Source: Candidatus Eremiobacterota bacterium (GTDB taxonomy: Bacteria; Vulcanimicrobiota; Vulcanimicrobiia; Vulcanimicrobiales; Vulcanimicrobiaceae). Taken from it: a stretch of DNA of 64,000 nt. Below the pieces are notes generated by a model. It was not told where the DNA came from and did no database searches. It was given only the letters and a program-made list of their open reading frames with translations. The DNA lies in assembly GCA_019240525.1 (NCBI GenBank), contig JAFAYE010000001.1, positions 965,300 through 1,029,299 of the forward strand, given 5' to 3'. Both the position numbers and the translations under genes were made by a program. How positions within the stretch are numbered: the stretch's first letter is position 1; every line of letters begins with the position of its first letter. Shown piece by piece: positions 51,893 through 60,138 of this stretch.

Positions 51893-52467
51893 GCGCGGCG
51901 CGAACCCGGATCGGTTAAGGGCAGACCGGCGCGGCATTGCGGGCACTCCGTTTCGTCGTAGGACTGCAGTGGAAGTTCGAGCAGCACGTGCGTGCGCACC
52001 GACTCACTTGCAACCGGCTCGCCTCGCGCGATAATCGCGCCCAATCCAACGATCCGCGCGCCGTAGCTCCGCACGACCTCGATGGTCTCCCGCATCGAAA
52101 GGCCGGTGGTCAGAACATCTTCGACCAACAGCGCGCGGTCATCGGCACCGAGGGTGAATCCGCGGCGCAATACGGGCGACCCGTGCTCCTTCTCGACGAA
52201 GATCGCCTTCGTGCCCAGGTGCCGCGCGACTTCATAGGCCAGCAGAATGCCGCCAACGGCGGCGCCAACCACGACCGTTGGCTCGAAGGTGCGAAAACGC
52301 TGCGCGATCTCGCTGGCGATCGGTTCCAACAGCGCCGGATCTTCCAAAATGCGAAATTTTTGGATAAAGCGATCGCTATGGCGGCCCGAGCTCAAGCGAA
52401 AGTGTCCTTCGAGAAGCGCCCCTCGCCGCGAGAGCAGATCGCGCAGATCGAGCTCGGCGGAGCTCAT
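51889..52467 (-). CDS. pyrE: Orotate phosphoribosyltransferase
   Basis: A 192-residue enzyme that joins orotate with PRPP to make OMP. The PRPP loop is ALLVEDVLTTGLSM at about residues 113-126; SSGRHSDRFIQKF near the start is typical. A C-terminal extension has CPQCRAGLPL, a possible zinc knuckle. ATG 52467 overlaps pyrF by four bases. Confidence 0.93.
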   Translation of the reverse strand: MSSAELDLRDLLSRRGALLEGHFRLSSGRHSDRFIQKFRILEDPALLEPIASEIAQRFRTFEPTVVVGAAVGGILLAYEVARHLGTKAIFVEKEHGSPVLRRGFTLGADDRALLVEDVLTTGLSMRETIEVVRSYGARIVGLGAIIARGEPVASESVRTHVLLELPLQSYDETECPQCRAGLPLTDPGSRRA

Positions 52468-53174
52468 ACGCGGAGCGACATTTCCTCGAGAATCGCTTTG
52501 GTAGCCGCCACCGGATCGGCAGCTTCGACAATGGGCCGGCCCACGACGATATAATCCGCGCCGGCAGCAACGGCCTGGGCGGGTGTGGTAACGCGCTTCT
52601 GATCGGCATGCGCGCTTCCCGTCGGACGAATGCCGGGCGTTAACGCAAGGAAGTCCAGGCCAAAGAAACGCTTGAGATCGCCGACCTCGTGAGCGCTGCA
52701 AATGACCCCCGCACAACCGGCATCACGCGCGAGCGCCGCCAAACGAATTGCATTCTCGCCGGGTCCGCCCGCAAGGCCAAGCTCGTTGAGATCTTCGGGA
52801 GCGATGCTCGTGAGCAATGTCACCGCAAGCACGTGCGGCGGTTCCATTCCCAGCTGCTCCGCGCGTTCGTTTGCCGCATCGACGGCCGCCCGCATCATCT
52901 CCAGGCCTCCGAGAGCGTGAACGTTGACAAGATGGACGGTCGGCCGCACGAGCTGCGCCATCGCAGCGCCGACGGTACGCGGGATATCGTGCAGCTTTGC
53001 ATCCACAAACGTGCGCACGTCGCGCGCTTCGCAATAGGCGAGGATACGCTGGGGATATCCGCACAGCGCCTCCAATCCGATTTTGACGATGACATCGAGC
53101 TCGTAGAGCCGATCGATGAGCGCCTCGGCCATCTCCGCGCTCGGAACGTCGAGAGCGACGATCAATTGCGCCAT
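52464..53174 (-). CDS. pyrF: Orotidine-5'-phosphate decarboxylase
   Basis: A 236-residue TIM-barrel decarboxylase that makes UMP from OMP. The catalytic DAKLHDIP (Asp-x-Lys-x-x-Asp) is present, along with VHALGG and LTPGIRPTG and the phosphate-binding VVGRPI. The four-gene pyrK-D-F-E order is compact. Confidence 0.95.
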   Translation of the reverse strand: MAQLIVALDVPSAEMAEALIDRLYELDVIVKIGLEALCGYPQRILAYCEARDVRTFVDAKLHDIPRTVGAAMAQLVRPTVHLVNVHALGGLEMMRAAVDAANERAEQLGMEPPHVLAVTLLTSIAPEDLNELGLAGGPGENAIRLAALARDAGCAGVICSAHEVGDLKRFFGLDFLALTPGIRPTGSAHADQKRVTTPAQAVAAGADYIVVGRPIVEAADPVAATKAILEEMSLRV

Positions 53175-53177
53175 TGG

Positions 53178-54137
53178 TTACCCTTCGTCGCCTTCATATT
53201 GATGCGGCGTCGCGAAACCAACGTTCGCCTTGCCGACGATCGCCTCAAGATTGGAGCAAGCGCGCCGCGCAAGATATGCCTCAAGCTCGATCGCGATACG
53301 CTCGGGGACGCGCGGATCGGTGAAGTTCGCCGTACCGATTGAAATAGCGCTCGCACCCGCCAAGAAAAATTCCAGCGCATCGCTCAATGTCTCGATGCCT
53401 CCCTGGCCAACGATGGGTATCGTTACGGCTTGCGCGACCTCGTAGACGGCGAGCACCGCGATCGGGCGTATCGCGGGGCCCGAGAGGCCGCCGCTCACGT
53501 TGCCCAAGCGTGGACGCCATGCTTCGACGTCGACGGACATTCCCCGAACGGTATTGATGACCGCCAAGGCGTCGGCCCCCGCGGCCTGTGCTTCTCGCGC
53601 GACCGCGCAGATGTCGGTGACGTTGGGCGAAAGCTTGACGATGAGCGGCTTGTCCGTCGTCGCGCGGGCGACGCGCACGACCTTTGCGGTCAATTCCGGA
53701 TCGCAGGCAAAGGTTTCCCCTTCACTCGCGACGTTCGGGCACGAGACGTTGAGCTCGATGGCGGCGATCTCATCGCGCGCCGCGAGTCCCTCGCAGACAT
53801 ACGCATAGTCGTCAATAGAAAAACCGGCGACGCTACCGACGATCTTGCACGGACGCTGGGCGTACTTCGCTACCTCGTGCGACAGATACCAATCAAGGCC
53901 GGGATTTTGCAGTCCAATCGCATTGAGCATGCCGGCGGGCGTGTGAACGATGCGCGGCATGGGATTGCCCAATCTCGGTTGTCGCGTGACGCTTTTGAGG
54001 ACGATTGCGCCAATTTTGCTCAGGTCGGCAAAGGGCGCGAACTCCTCACCCGTACCGTAACAGCCGCTGGCCATCAGGGTTGGATACGCCAATTCGAGCC
54101 TGCCGAGATGAGTGGCGAGGCTCGGCGCGCTTACCAT
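53178..54137 (-). CDS. pyrD: Dihydroorotate dehydrogenase, class 1B catalytic subunit
   Basis: A 319-residue FMN enzyme that oxidises dihydroorotate to orotate. Seen: NAIGLQNPGLDWYL, VSCPN with the catalytic Cys of class 1, KLSPNVTDI and VGQGGIETLSDALEF. It works with PyrK, whose gene precedes it, passing electrons to NAD. ATG 54137 overlaps the pyrK stop by seven bases; an upstream frame extension is not needed. Confidence 0.93.
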   Translation of the reverse strand: MVSAPSLATHLGRLELAYPTLMASGCYGTGEEFAPFADLSKIGAIVLKSVTRQPRLGNPMPRIVHTPAGMLNAIGLQNPGLDWYLSHEVAKYAQRPCKIVGSVAGFSIDDYAYVCEGLAARDEIAAIELNVSCPNVASEGETFACDPELTAKVVRVARATTDKPLIVKLSPNVTDICAVAREAQAAGADALAVINTVRGMSVDVEAWRPRLGNVSGGLSGPAIRPIAVLAVYEVAQAVTIPIVGQGGIETLSDALEFFLAGASAISIGTANFTDPRVPERIAIELEAYLARRACSNLEAIVGKANVGFATPHQYEGDEG

Positions 54138-54949
54138 CGAAGCTCGTGCGCCCAAAAAACCGGACCCTCCCGGCATATCCGTGCGTTGACCACGTCGCTG
54201 CCGCCGGCACTCAGCGGCGGAAAACTCGGCGCCTGCGCACTCTCACGAACGATGGGAACGACGCAGCCCCAGCAACCGCCGATTCCGCACCCGAAAGTTT
54301 CTTCAAGCGAGAGCTGCGCGGGCACGCTCTTCTCGGCGGCGATCCGCGCGACGGTGCGCAGCATGGGTGTCGGACCACACGCATAGATCGCTTGCGGCGC
54401 CGGCGCGCGTTCGAGTTCGGCTGTAATAAATCCGGATGCGCCGCGAGTTCCATCGTCGGTCGTCATCACCAGCTCGCATCCGGCATCGGCAAAGCGTTGC
54501 GCATCGACGAGCAGCTGCGCGGTTCGCGCGCCGTAAAAGAGGCGAACGCGCGCTCCGTTGCGCAGAAGCGCTCGCGCCGCGAGTAACACGGATGCGATGC
54601 CAACGCCGCCGGCGACGATCGCGACGTCACGCGCATCGCTCGTACAATCGAAGCCGTTGCCGAGGGGCCCGACCACATCGAGAGAATCGCCTTCGCGCAG
54701 CTCGCTTAATTCACGCGTACGTTTACCTGAAACAAAGAAGAGCAGGCTCGCGAGCTTGCCTTGAGTTTCGTATATGGCAAGCGCGGTGGCGGCCGTTTGC
54801 GCGCTCGGTGGAATGGCCATAACGTATTGGCCGGGTCGCGTTGCACGCGCCAGTCGCGGCGCCTCGAGAGCAACGAAGACGACGCCGGGTGCCAGCACGC
54901 GATGTTCGATTACCGTCGTCGCATGCACTGCCGCGTTCTGCGTCGCCAT
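54131..54949 (-). CDS. pyrK: Dihydroorotate dehydrogenase electron transfer subunit
   Basis: A 272-residue ferredoxin-reductase-like protein with an FAD domain, an NAD domain (AIVAGGVGIASVLLAARAL) and a C-terminal 2Fe-2S site CGIGGCWGC. It carries electrons from PyrD to NAD+. It is the first gene of the pyr operon. ATG 54949 preferred over ATG 54970. Confidence 0.92.
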   Translation of the reverse strand: MATQNAAVHATTVIEHRVLAPGVVFVALEAPRLARATRPGQYVMAIPPSAQTAATALAIYETQGKLASLLFFVSGKRTRELSELREGDSLDVVGPLGNGFDCTSDARDVAIVAGGVGIASVLLAARALLRNGARVRLFYGARTAQLLVDAQRFADAGCELVMTTDDGTRGASGFITAELERAPAPQAIYACGPTPMLRTVARIAAEKSVPAQLSLEETFGCGIGGCWGCVVPIVRESAQAPSFPPLSAGGSDVVNARICREGPVFWAHELRW

Positions 54950-55006
54950 TTCTTCAGGGTTTTTCAACAAATTCTTACGAAAATCTCTGGAAACGGGTGC
55001 ACGCTC

Positions 55007-55035
55007 TTGCTACCGGAGCCGTTATACTGTATAGA
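55007..55035 (+). promoter_or_regulatory. Putative promoter of the 46-residue protein gene
   Basis: TTGCTA (55007-55012), 17-base spacer, TATAGA (55030-55035), with an overlapping TATACT at 55023-55028. A start point near 55042 would leave a leader of about 28 bases before the ATG. Confidence 0.5.
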
Positions 55036-55069
55036 GAGCGTAAATAATGACAGAAAGGAGGGTCCCCCG

Positions 55070-55210
55070 ATGGCAGGTCTTATCGTCTTCAAATCGCTAG
55101 CCGACGCACTCAGAGCGGGCTATCAGGTTTACGATCGGACTGCAGATGGATATCTGGTCAGGACCCGTACCGCCGCGGGCTGGGCCATGGCCTTGGTCTC
55201 CTGCAAGTAA
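55070..55210 (+). CDS. 46-residue conserved-looking small protein, unknown
   Basis: A 46-residue protein, MAGLIVFKSLADALRAGYQV at the start, with a mildly hydrophobic first strand, a helical stretch and a strand-rich half (GYLVRTRTAAGWAMALVSCK). No signal peptide, no family recognised. It has a near-perfect Shine-Dalgarno, AAAGGAGG (55054-55061), eight bases before ATG, a plausible promoter and a strong terminator. This packaging points to a well-expressed real gene. Divergent from pyrK. Confidence 0.75.
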   Translation: MAGLIVFKSLADALRAGYQVYDRTADGYLVRTRTAAGWAMALVSCK

Positions 55211-55232
55211 TATCGTCTTTATTCGACACATA

Positions 55233-55267
55233 ATGCCGCCGGTCAATTGACCGGCGGCATTTATTTT
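55233..55267 (+). terminator. Rho-independent terminator of the small gene
   Basis: A 28-base perfect palindrome, ATGCCGCCGGTCAA paired with TTGACCGGCGGCAT (55233-55260), followed by TTATTTT. Begins 22 bases after the small gene's stop. Confidence 0.9.
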
Positions 55268-55281
55268 GGTCGCCTCTCGAT

Positions 55282-55881
55282 TCAAGTCCGGTAATCGGGC
55301 GGGGAGGCCGGCTTCTCAATCTCCGGCGTGGAGCCGGGACGCCAGCCACCGTACGCCGGCCCCGGCGGCACCGTCGCGCCCGGCTGCGGATCGGGAGGCG
55401 GAGTGCTCGGGGCACCCATCGGGCCGAAACGCGGCCGGCCCGCAAGCGGCGTGAAACTGGCCCCGCTTAGAACGGCTCCGATCACTTGGGCAATGCCCAC
55501 AAAGAGCGGAATGAGGCCGCCGAGCAGCCAGGGTCCGGGATAAAAGATGCCGTCGCCGCGATATCCGATAAAGCCCAGGCCGATGAGCAGCGCCAAACCG
55601 ATGAACGCGATCTGCATGCCTTTGCGCAGCTGCTGCTGGGCGGCAAAGTCGTACTGATAGGGGACGCCATAGGGTCGGGAAGCATCGGACGTTGCGCCGG
55701 GAGTCCAACCGTACTTCATAGCGCGTCGCATGTCGCGCGCGTTCGGCGGCGGAACCACGCCCATGCGCAACATTTCCATGCGCTCGCGATGTCCGAGCAC
55801 GCGTGAGATACACCATACGGCGCAGGGCGCACCGAAGATGACGAGGAGTGCCGTAAAGGCAACGAAATCGCTAGAGTCCAT
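55282..55881 (-). CDS. Hypothetical membrane protein
   Basis: A 199-residue protein with three hydrophobic segments (about residues 8-26, 88-106 and 118-140), a cytosolic loop (RERMEMLRMGVVPPPNARDM) and a Pro/Gly-rich tail. No family recognised with confidence; the RxEMLRMG(V)PPP pattern is like DUF6249 proteins. It overlaps the start-proximal part of the upstream DUF4097 gene's 3' end by 11 bases and is co-transcribed with it. Confidence 0.65.
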   Translation of the reverse strand: MDSSDFVAFTALLVIFGAPCAVWCISRVLGHRERMEMLRMGVVPPPNARDMRRAMKYGWTPGATSDASRPYGVPYQYDFAAQQQLRKGMQIAFIGLALLIGLGFIGYRGDGIFYPGPWLLGGLIPLFVGIAQVIGAVLSGASFTPLAGRPRFGPMGAPSTPPPDPQPGATVPPGPAYGGWRPGSTPEIEKPASPPDYRT

Positions 55882-56797
55882 GAGCTTCTCCGTTGGTAAT
55901 AATGTGAATCGATCCGTCCGCGGTCATGACCTTCATTTGCCCAGTGCCCGCGCCGAGGCGGATCGTGCGTTGTGCCGCGTCGTCAGTTCGATCGACGGAC
56001 GTTCCGTCAACCGAAATATTGCCGTCGCGGGTCGTTGCGTCAATCGTCAAATCGGCGTCGGGCGCAAGGTGGAGGCGCACTGGGCCGTCATCGGTTTGGA
56101 GCGTCGCCGTGCCGGAAACGTTGAGGTTGTCCCCCTCGATGCGCCCGTCGTTGGTGGTCGCCAGCAGCGAGGCGACCGCGACGTCTTGCAGCGCGATATG
56201 CCCGTCCATCGATACCAGCGAAAGGCGCCCGCCGCGCACGTTCGTCGCATTGACGTATCCGTCGTCGCTGCGGACGTCGACGGAACCATCGACGTCGCTC
56301 AAGGTCACATGGCCGTCCACCGAGTGGACGTTCACACCGCCTGTAATCCCGCGCACGTCGGCGCCCGCACATCGAGCAATCTCCAGTTGAGCACTCGGCG
56401 GCACTTGGACTTCGATGGCTTCGGTAGTAAAACCGAAGATATCGAGCGAGCTGCTCGGCGCCGGCGGACGCTCGATGCGCACCCCGTCGGCCGTGCGAGA
56501 GACCACGAGCTGCGGATACTTTCCGCTCGAAAAGACGGCACCGTGGATCTGTGTCAAATCGCGCACGTGGACGAGCTCGTCATTCGACGTATCGATATGC
56601 ACGCGCGATTCGACGTCGTCGACGACGACGTGCGGCGCGGCTCCGGCGGCGATCGGCGCGATCGTGGTCGCCGCGAAGTCACTTCGATGCAAGCCGGCCG
56701 CGAACGATCGGTTGCCGCGGCCGAGCGCGTAGATGCCCATTCCGACAATCACGACTTCTGCCGCCACGAGCATTACGACGATCGATACTCTCGACAC
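55871..56797 (-). CDS. DUF4097-family membrane-anchored beta-repeat protein
   Basis: A 308-residue protein with one N-terminal transmembrane helix (about 5-25) and a right-handed-helix-like array of short strands with DGxVxx... repeats: SVDGHVTLSDVDGSVDV, SDDGYVNATNVRGG, SMDGHIALQDV, TNDGRIEGDNL, the DUF4097 pattern. Such proteins sit at the envelope beside ECF sigma or two-component systems. Divergent from the sigma factor gene. Confidence 0.8.
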   Translation of the reverse strand: MSRVSIVVMLVAAEVVIVGMGIYALGRGNRSFAAGLHRSDFAATTIAPIAAGAAPHVVVDDVESRVHIDTSNDELVHVRDLTQIHGAVFSSGKYPQLVVSRTADGVRIERPPAPSSSLDIFGFTTEAIEVQVPPSAQLEIARCAGADVRGITGGVNVHSVDGHVTLSDVDGSVDVRSDDGYVNATNVRGGRLSLVSMDGHIALQDVAVASLLATTNDGRIEGDNLNVSGTATLQTDDGPVRLHLAPDADLTIDATTRDGNISVDGTSVDRTDDAAQRTIRLGAGTGQMKVMTADGSIHIITNGEAHGL

Positions 56798-57003
56798 GTA
56801 AGCGTCCTAAATTCTCGGGCCCCAGCCGTCGAAGGTGGGCCGCAGCGCTTGCGCGGCGTTCCGGGCGCCTGCCGGGGTGGTTTTGTTTGGGAGCGTAATC
56901 ATCTGGGGTTTGGCCTCCGTTTCTGTCCTAGCTACGGTCCGTGCACCCAGATGTTTCGAAACAATGCCCTCCGCGCGCGCGTAACGGTGGCGTGTCGGCA
57001 CTC

Positions 57004-57576
57004 ATGGCGGAGGCTCCCGTTCGGGTGAGCGCTCAGCCGCAGGACGGCGACCTAGTAGCGATTGCGCTTCGAGGCAACTCGGATGCCTTCGCGATACTCG
57101 TCGAACGCTACGACCGCGCGGTCTATCACCTCGCTTACCGGACGCTACACGACGTGGAAGAGGCCCGCGACGCAACCCAGGAGGCCTTTTTCAAGGCTTT
57201 TCGCAGCCTGCGAACGTTCAAGCCGGGATCGAAGTTTTCGACCTGGATCTTTGCAATCGCGTACCACGCCTGTTGCGACCGGCTCAATCGGCGGAAGCGA
57301 TTTAGCGGCGACGAGCTTCCGGACCGAGCCGACGTTTCGCCTGGGCCCGAGCAGCAAGTTATCGCGCTCGACGAGGCCACGCGGCTGCGCGCCGCTATCG
57401 ACGCACTGCCCGAGAAGTATCGCACCGTGGTGACCCTCTTTCACTTACAAGGACGTCAGTACGAGGAGATCGCGACGGTGCTTGGGCTTCCGATGGGTAC
57501 GGTAAAGACTCACTTATTTCGCGCGAAGGAGCAGCTACGCAGGCTTCTGAGCGGAGCGGAGGTAACCGAATTATGA
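57004..57576 (+). CDS. ECF-type RNA polymerase sigma factor
   Basis: A 190-residue sigma factor with regions 2 and 4 only. Region 2 contains RDATQEAFFKAFRSLRTF and KFSTWIFAIAYHACCDRLNR; region 4 contains LPEKYRTVVTLFHLQGRQYEE and LGLPMGTVKTHLFRAKEQL. It is RpoE-like. It directs RNA polymerase to envelope or stress promoters. The frame is open to GTG 56941; I prefer ATG 57004. It overlaps its likely regulator gene by four bases. Confidence 0.9.
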   Translation: MAEAPVRVSAQPQDGDLVAIALRGNSDAFAILVERYDRAVYHLAYRTLHDVEEARDATQEAFFKAFRSLRTFKPGSKFSTWIFAIAYHACCDRLNRRKRFSGDELPDRADVSPGPEQQVIALDEATRLRAAIDALPEKYRTVVTLFHLQGRQYEEIATVLGLPMGTVKTHLFRAKEQLRRLLSGAEVTEL

Positions 57577-57953
57577 CCATGGACGATCGAGAACTCGAAC
57601 GAGCGATTCTTGGGCTTCCCCTCGAGGAACCGCCCCAAGGGTTGCGCGCCTCGATCTTGCTGGCGACCGCATATCGTCCGGGACCGGCCTTTTCGGTTGG
57701 CGAGCTCGTCGCGCTGGGGTCGCTCGGCGCGGTGGCACTCTGGCTCGGGATCATGCTCGTGCTGGGGGGCGGCTCGCTCTTCGTGCATACGCTCCAAACG
57801 ATCGGTTCGACGCTTTCGCGCACCCTCTCCAACGCCGGCGTGCTCGCCTGGCTGGCAGCCGGTGGCGCGACGGCAATTTGGCTCACCCTTTTTTCGGGCT
57901 GGCAACCCGTTGCCGCCGTATCGCACAGGTCCGAGCGGAGTGCCAGCCGATAA
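57573..57953 (+). CDS. Probable membrane anti-sigma-like protein
   Basis: A 126-residue protein with a short cytosolic N-terminus (about 40 residues, LERAILGLPLEEPPQGLRAS) and two hydrophobic segments (about 46-68 and 88-106). Co-translated with the sigma factor gene (ATGA overlap), a position typical of anti-sigma factors. No zinc-binding HxxxCxxC motif is seen, so it is not a ZAS-type anti-sigma; the role is inferred from context. Confidence 0.6.
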   Translation: MTMDDRELERAILGLPLEEPPQGLRASILLATAYRPGPAFSVGELVALGSLGAVALWLGIMLVLGGGSLFVHTLQTIGSTLSRTLSNAGVLAWLAAGGATAIWLTLFSGWQPVAAVSHRSERSASR

Positions 57954-57962
57954 TGTATCGCT

Positions 57963-58655
57963 ATGGAGAAGCAGATGCCCCAGGAGCGGCGTCCCTATAG
58001 GGTCCTCGTCATCGAAGACGACGCCGCCATCAGCCGCGTCCTACAACTAGAGCTCGAACACGAGCGCTACGACGTCGAAGTAGCCCGGGACGGATTGTCG
58101 GGCCTGGAAAAAGCGCTCAAAGAACCCGATTTGGTCATTCTCGATCTCATGTTGCCGCGCATGGATGGGATCGAAGTCTGCAAGCGCATCCGCGCGAAGA
58201 GCCGCGTTCCCATCATTATGCTCACCGCACGCGATCGAGTGCCCGACCGCGTGACCGGCCTCGACGCCGGGGCCGACGACTATCTCACCAAGCCTTTCTC
58301 CACCGAGGAGCTGTTAGCGCGCGTTCGAGCGCGCCTGCGCGAGCGCATACCGCATGGCAATGTCATCGAGTATCGCGACGTCGTTATGGACCGCGATCGC
58401 CACGAGGTCCATCGTGGAGGCCAAGCGATCCAGCTGACCGCCAAAGAGTACGCCTTGCTCGAATATTTGCTCTTGCACCGCAATAAAGTCCACACGCGCG
58501 ACGAACTCTTCAACGGCGTCTGGGGCAGCGATTTTCTGGGCGACTCGAATCTGATCGACGTCTACATTCGTTACCTTCGCGGTAAGATCGACGATGGCTT
58601 CGACGACAAACTCATCACGACCGTGCGAGGCGTTGGGTACACCATCAAAGATTAG
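57963..58655 (+). CDS. OmpR-family response regulator
   Basis: A 230-residue regulator with receiver domain (phospho-acceptor Asp61 in LVILDLMLPRMDG, acidic pocket EDD at 18-20, Lys in YLTKPFS) and a C-terminal OmpR winged helix (LTAKEYALLEYLLLHRNKVH). It binds DNA on phosphorylation by the kinase encoded 31 bases downstream. A 10-base gap separates it from the anti-sigma-like gene. Confidence 0.95.
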   Translation: MEKQMPQERRPYRVLVIEDDAAISRVLQLELEHERYDVEVARDGLSGLEKALKEPDLVILDLMLPRMDGIEVCKRIRAKSRVPIIMLTARDRVPDRVTGLDAGADDYLTKPFSTEELLARVRARLRERIPHGNVIEYRDVVMDRDRHEVHRGGQAIQLTAKEYALLEYLLLHRNKVHTRDELFNGVWGSDFLGDSNLIDVYIRYLRGKIDDGFDDKLITTVRGVGYTIKD

Positions 58656-58686
58656 CCCATTGCCATCAGCGCAGATCGAATAAGCA

Positions 58687-60138
58687 ATGTCTCTACGATG
58701 GCGAATCACAACCGGATATTCGATTTTGCTGATCGTGGCCATTACCGCGATGAGCGGCATCATCGTCTGGCGGTTTCAGCAAATTCTTTACGATCAGGCT
58801 GCTGCCAGCGTCAATGCCACGATGCGCGCGATCGTGCAATTTGCACAGCAATCCGCAACGCCGTTTTCGCTCGAAGATCCCTCTCTGGGAACGCTGCAAT
58901 TTCTCTTTAACAGCGCGAACTTGGCGACGTGGAACTCCGCAAGCAGTTACGTTCAGGTCGATTCGGGGGACGGTTATCCGTTAGCGAAAACCGCAAACCT
59001 GGGCGCCTTGACCATCCCGCCGAATCCCAAGCTCTCAGCGGTTCACGACGTGGAGTACCGGGAAATCACGCTCGGAAGCCGTTCCTTTTTCGTGGAGGAC
59101 CGCTTTCTCAAAGAGGGAGTCAACGCGGCGATCATCCACGTGGCCGAGCCGCTCGACACGCTCGAGCGGACGTTCAGCGCCGCGCGCGAAGCGATCGCTA
59201 TCGTGCTCGGCGTTACCGCCGCCGCAGTCGTCGCCTTTTCGATCGTGCTCGCATCGCAGGCCACAACGCCGATCAACGAGCTTTCGCGCGAAATGCGGGA
59301 AATCAGCTCCGATCGGCTCGCGCTGGCAGCGGGCACGTTCGAGGGGCGCGCGAGCGGCGTCGCATTGCGGCGCCGCCGCGATGAGATCGGGAGGTTGGCC
59401 AAGAGCTTCAACGATCTGCTTGCACGGCTCGCCGAAGCCTTTGCGCGCGAGCGTCAGTTCATTTCCGACGCCTCGCACGAGCTCAAGACGCCGCTCACGT
59501 CCATCAACGCCAACGCGCAGATGCTGCTACGCTGGGGCGATCGGGACGCAACGATTCGGCGCGAAAGCTTGGAGACGATCGCGCGAGAAAGCGCCGATTT
59601 GGCGGGGATGGTCAACGGCATGCTGACTCTGGCCAAAGCCGATAGCGGCGACGAAATTCCAAAAGAACCGCTCTCACTCACGCAGATCGTTAGCGAGGTA
59701 TCGCAGAATGCGGCTCCTCGCGCGGCGGAAAAAGGAATCGAGCTGACGTTTACTCACGATGGAATGCCGATCGTTGAAGGCGACCCGCACCTGTTACGGC
59801 AGCTCGTCGGCAATCTGATCGATAATGCGATCAAATTCACCGAACGAGGCAGCATCGACGTGGGGGTAGGACAAACTCAGGACGCGGCGTGGATCGAAGT
59901 CGCCGACAGCGGGCCGGGAATCGCCGAGACCGAGCGCCCCCACCTCTTCGATCGCTTTTATCGCGCGGACAAAGCGCGCTCTCGCAGCGTGCCGGGGACG
60001 GGGCTTGGCCTAGCGATCGTCCGCTCGATTGCTCGGGTCCATGGGGGCGAGGCGACCGCCGGCAAGGCGGCGAGCGGCGGGGCCGTGTTTCGGGTCTCCC
60101 TACCGCGCGTGATGCCTCCGTTCACCGGTCTTTCATGA
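58687..60138 (+). CDS. Sensor histidine kinase
   Basis: A 483-residue membrane kinase. N-terminal helix (about 10-28), periplasmic sensor of about 140 residues, second helix (about 172-195), HAMP, then the H-box FISDASHELKTPLTSI with His264, N-box LIDNAIKFTERG, G-boxes DSGPGIAETE and GTGLGLAIV. It is the partner of the upstream OmpR-type regulator. The gene ends in an ATGA overlap with the DUF4097-like gene, so the sensed or controlled envelope protein is likely coupled. Confidence 0.94.
   Translation: MSLRWRITTGYSILLIVAITAMSGIIVWRFQQILYDQAAASVNATMRAIVQFAQQSATPFSLEDPSLGTLQFLFNSANLATWNSASSYVQVDSGDGYPLAKTANLGALTIPPNPKLSAVHDVEYREITLGSRSFFVEDRFLKEGVNAAIIHVAEPLDTLERTFSAAREAIAIVLGVTAAAVVAFSIVLASQATTPINELSREMREISSDRLALAAGTFEGRASGVALRRRRDEIGRLAKSFNDLLARLAEAFARERQFISDASHELKTPLTSINANAQMLLRWGDRDATIRRESLETIARESADLAGMVNGMLTLAKADSGDEIPKEPLSLTQIVSEVSQNAAPRAAEKGIELTFTHDGMPIVEGDPHLLRQLVGNLIDNAIKFTERGSIDVGVGQTQDAAWIEVADSGPGIAETERPHLFDRFYRADKARSRSVPGTGLGLAIVRSIARVHGGEATAGKAASGGAVFRVSLPRVMPPFTGLS

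Noticed and set aside
53430-54386. A 318-codon open frame antisense to pyrD and pyrK
   Set aside because: Composition typical of the complement of a GC-rich gene; pyrD motifs are intact on the other strand.
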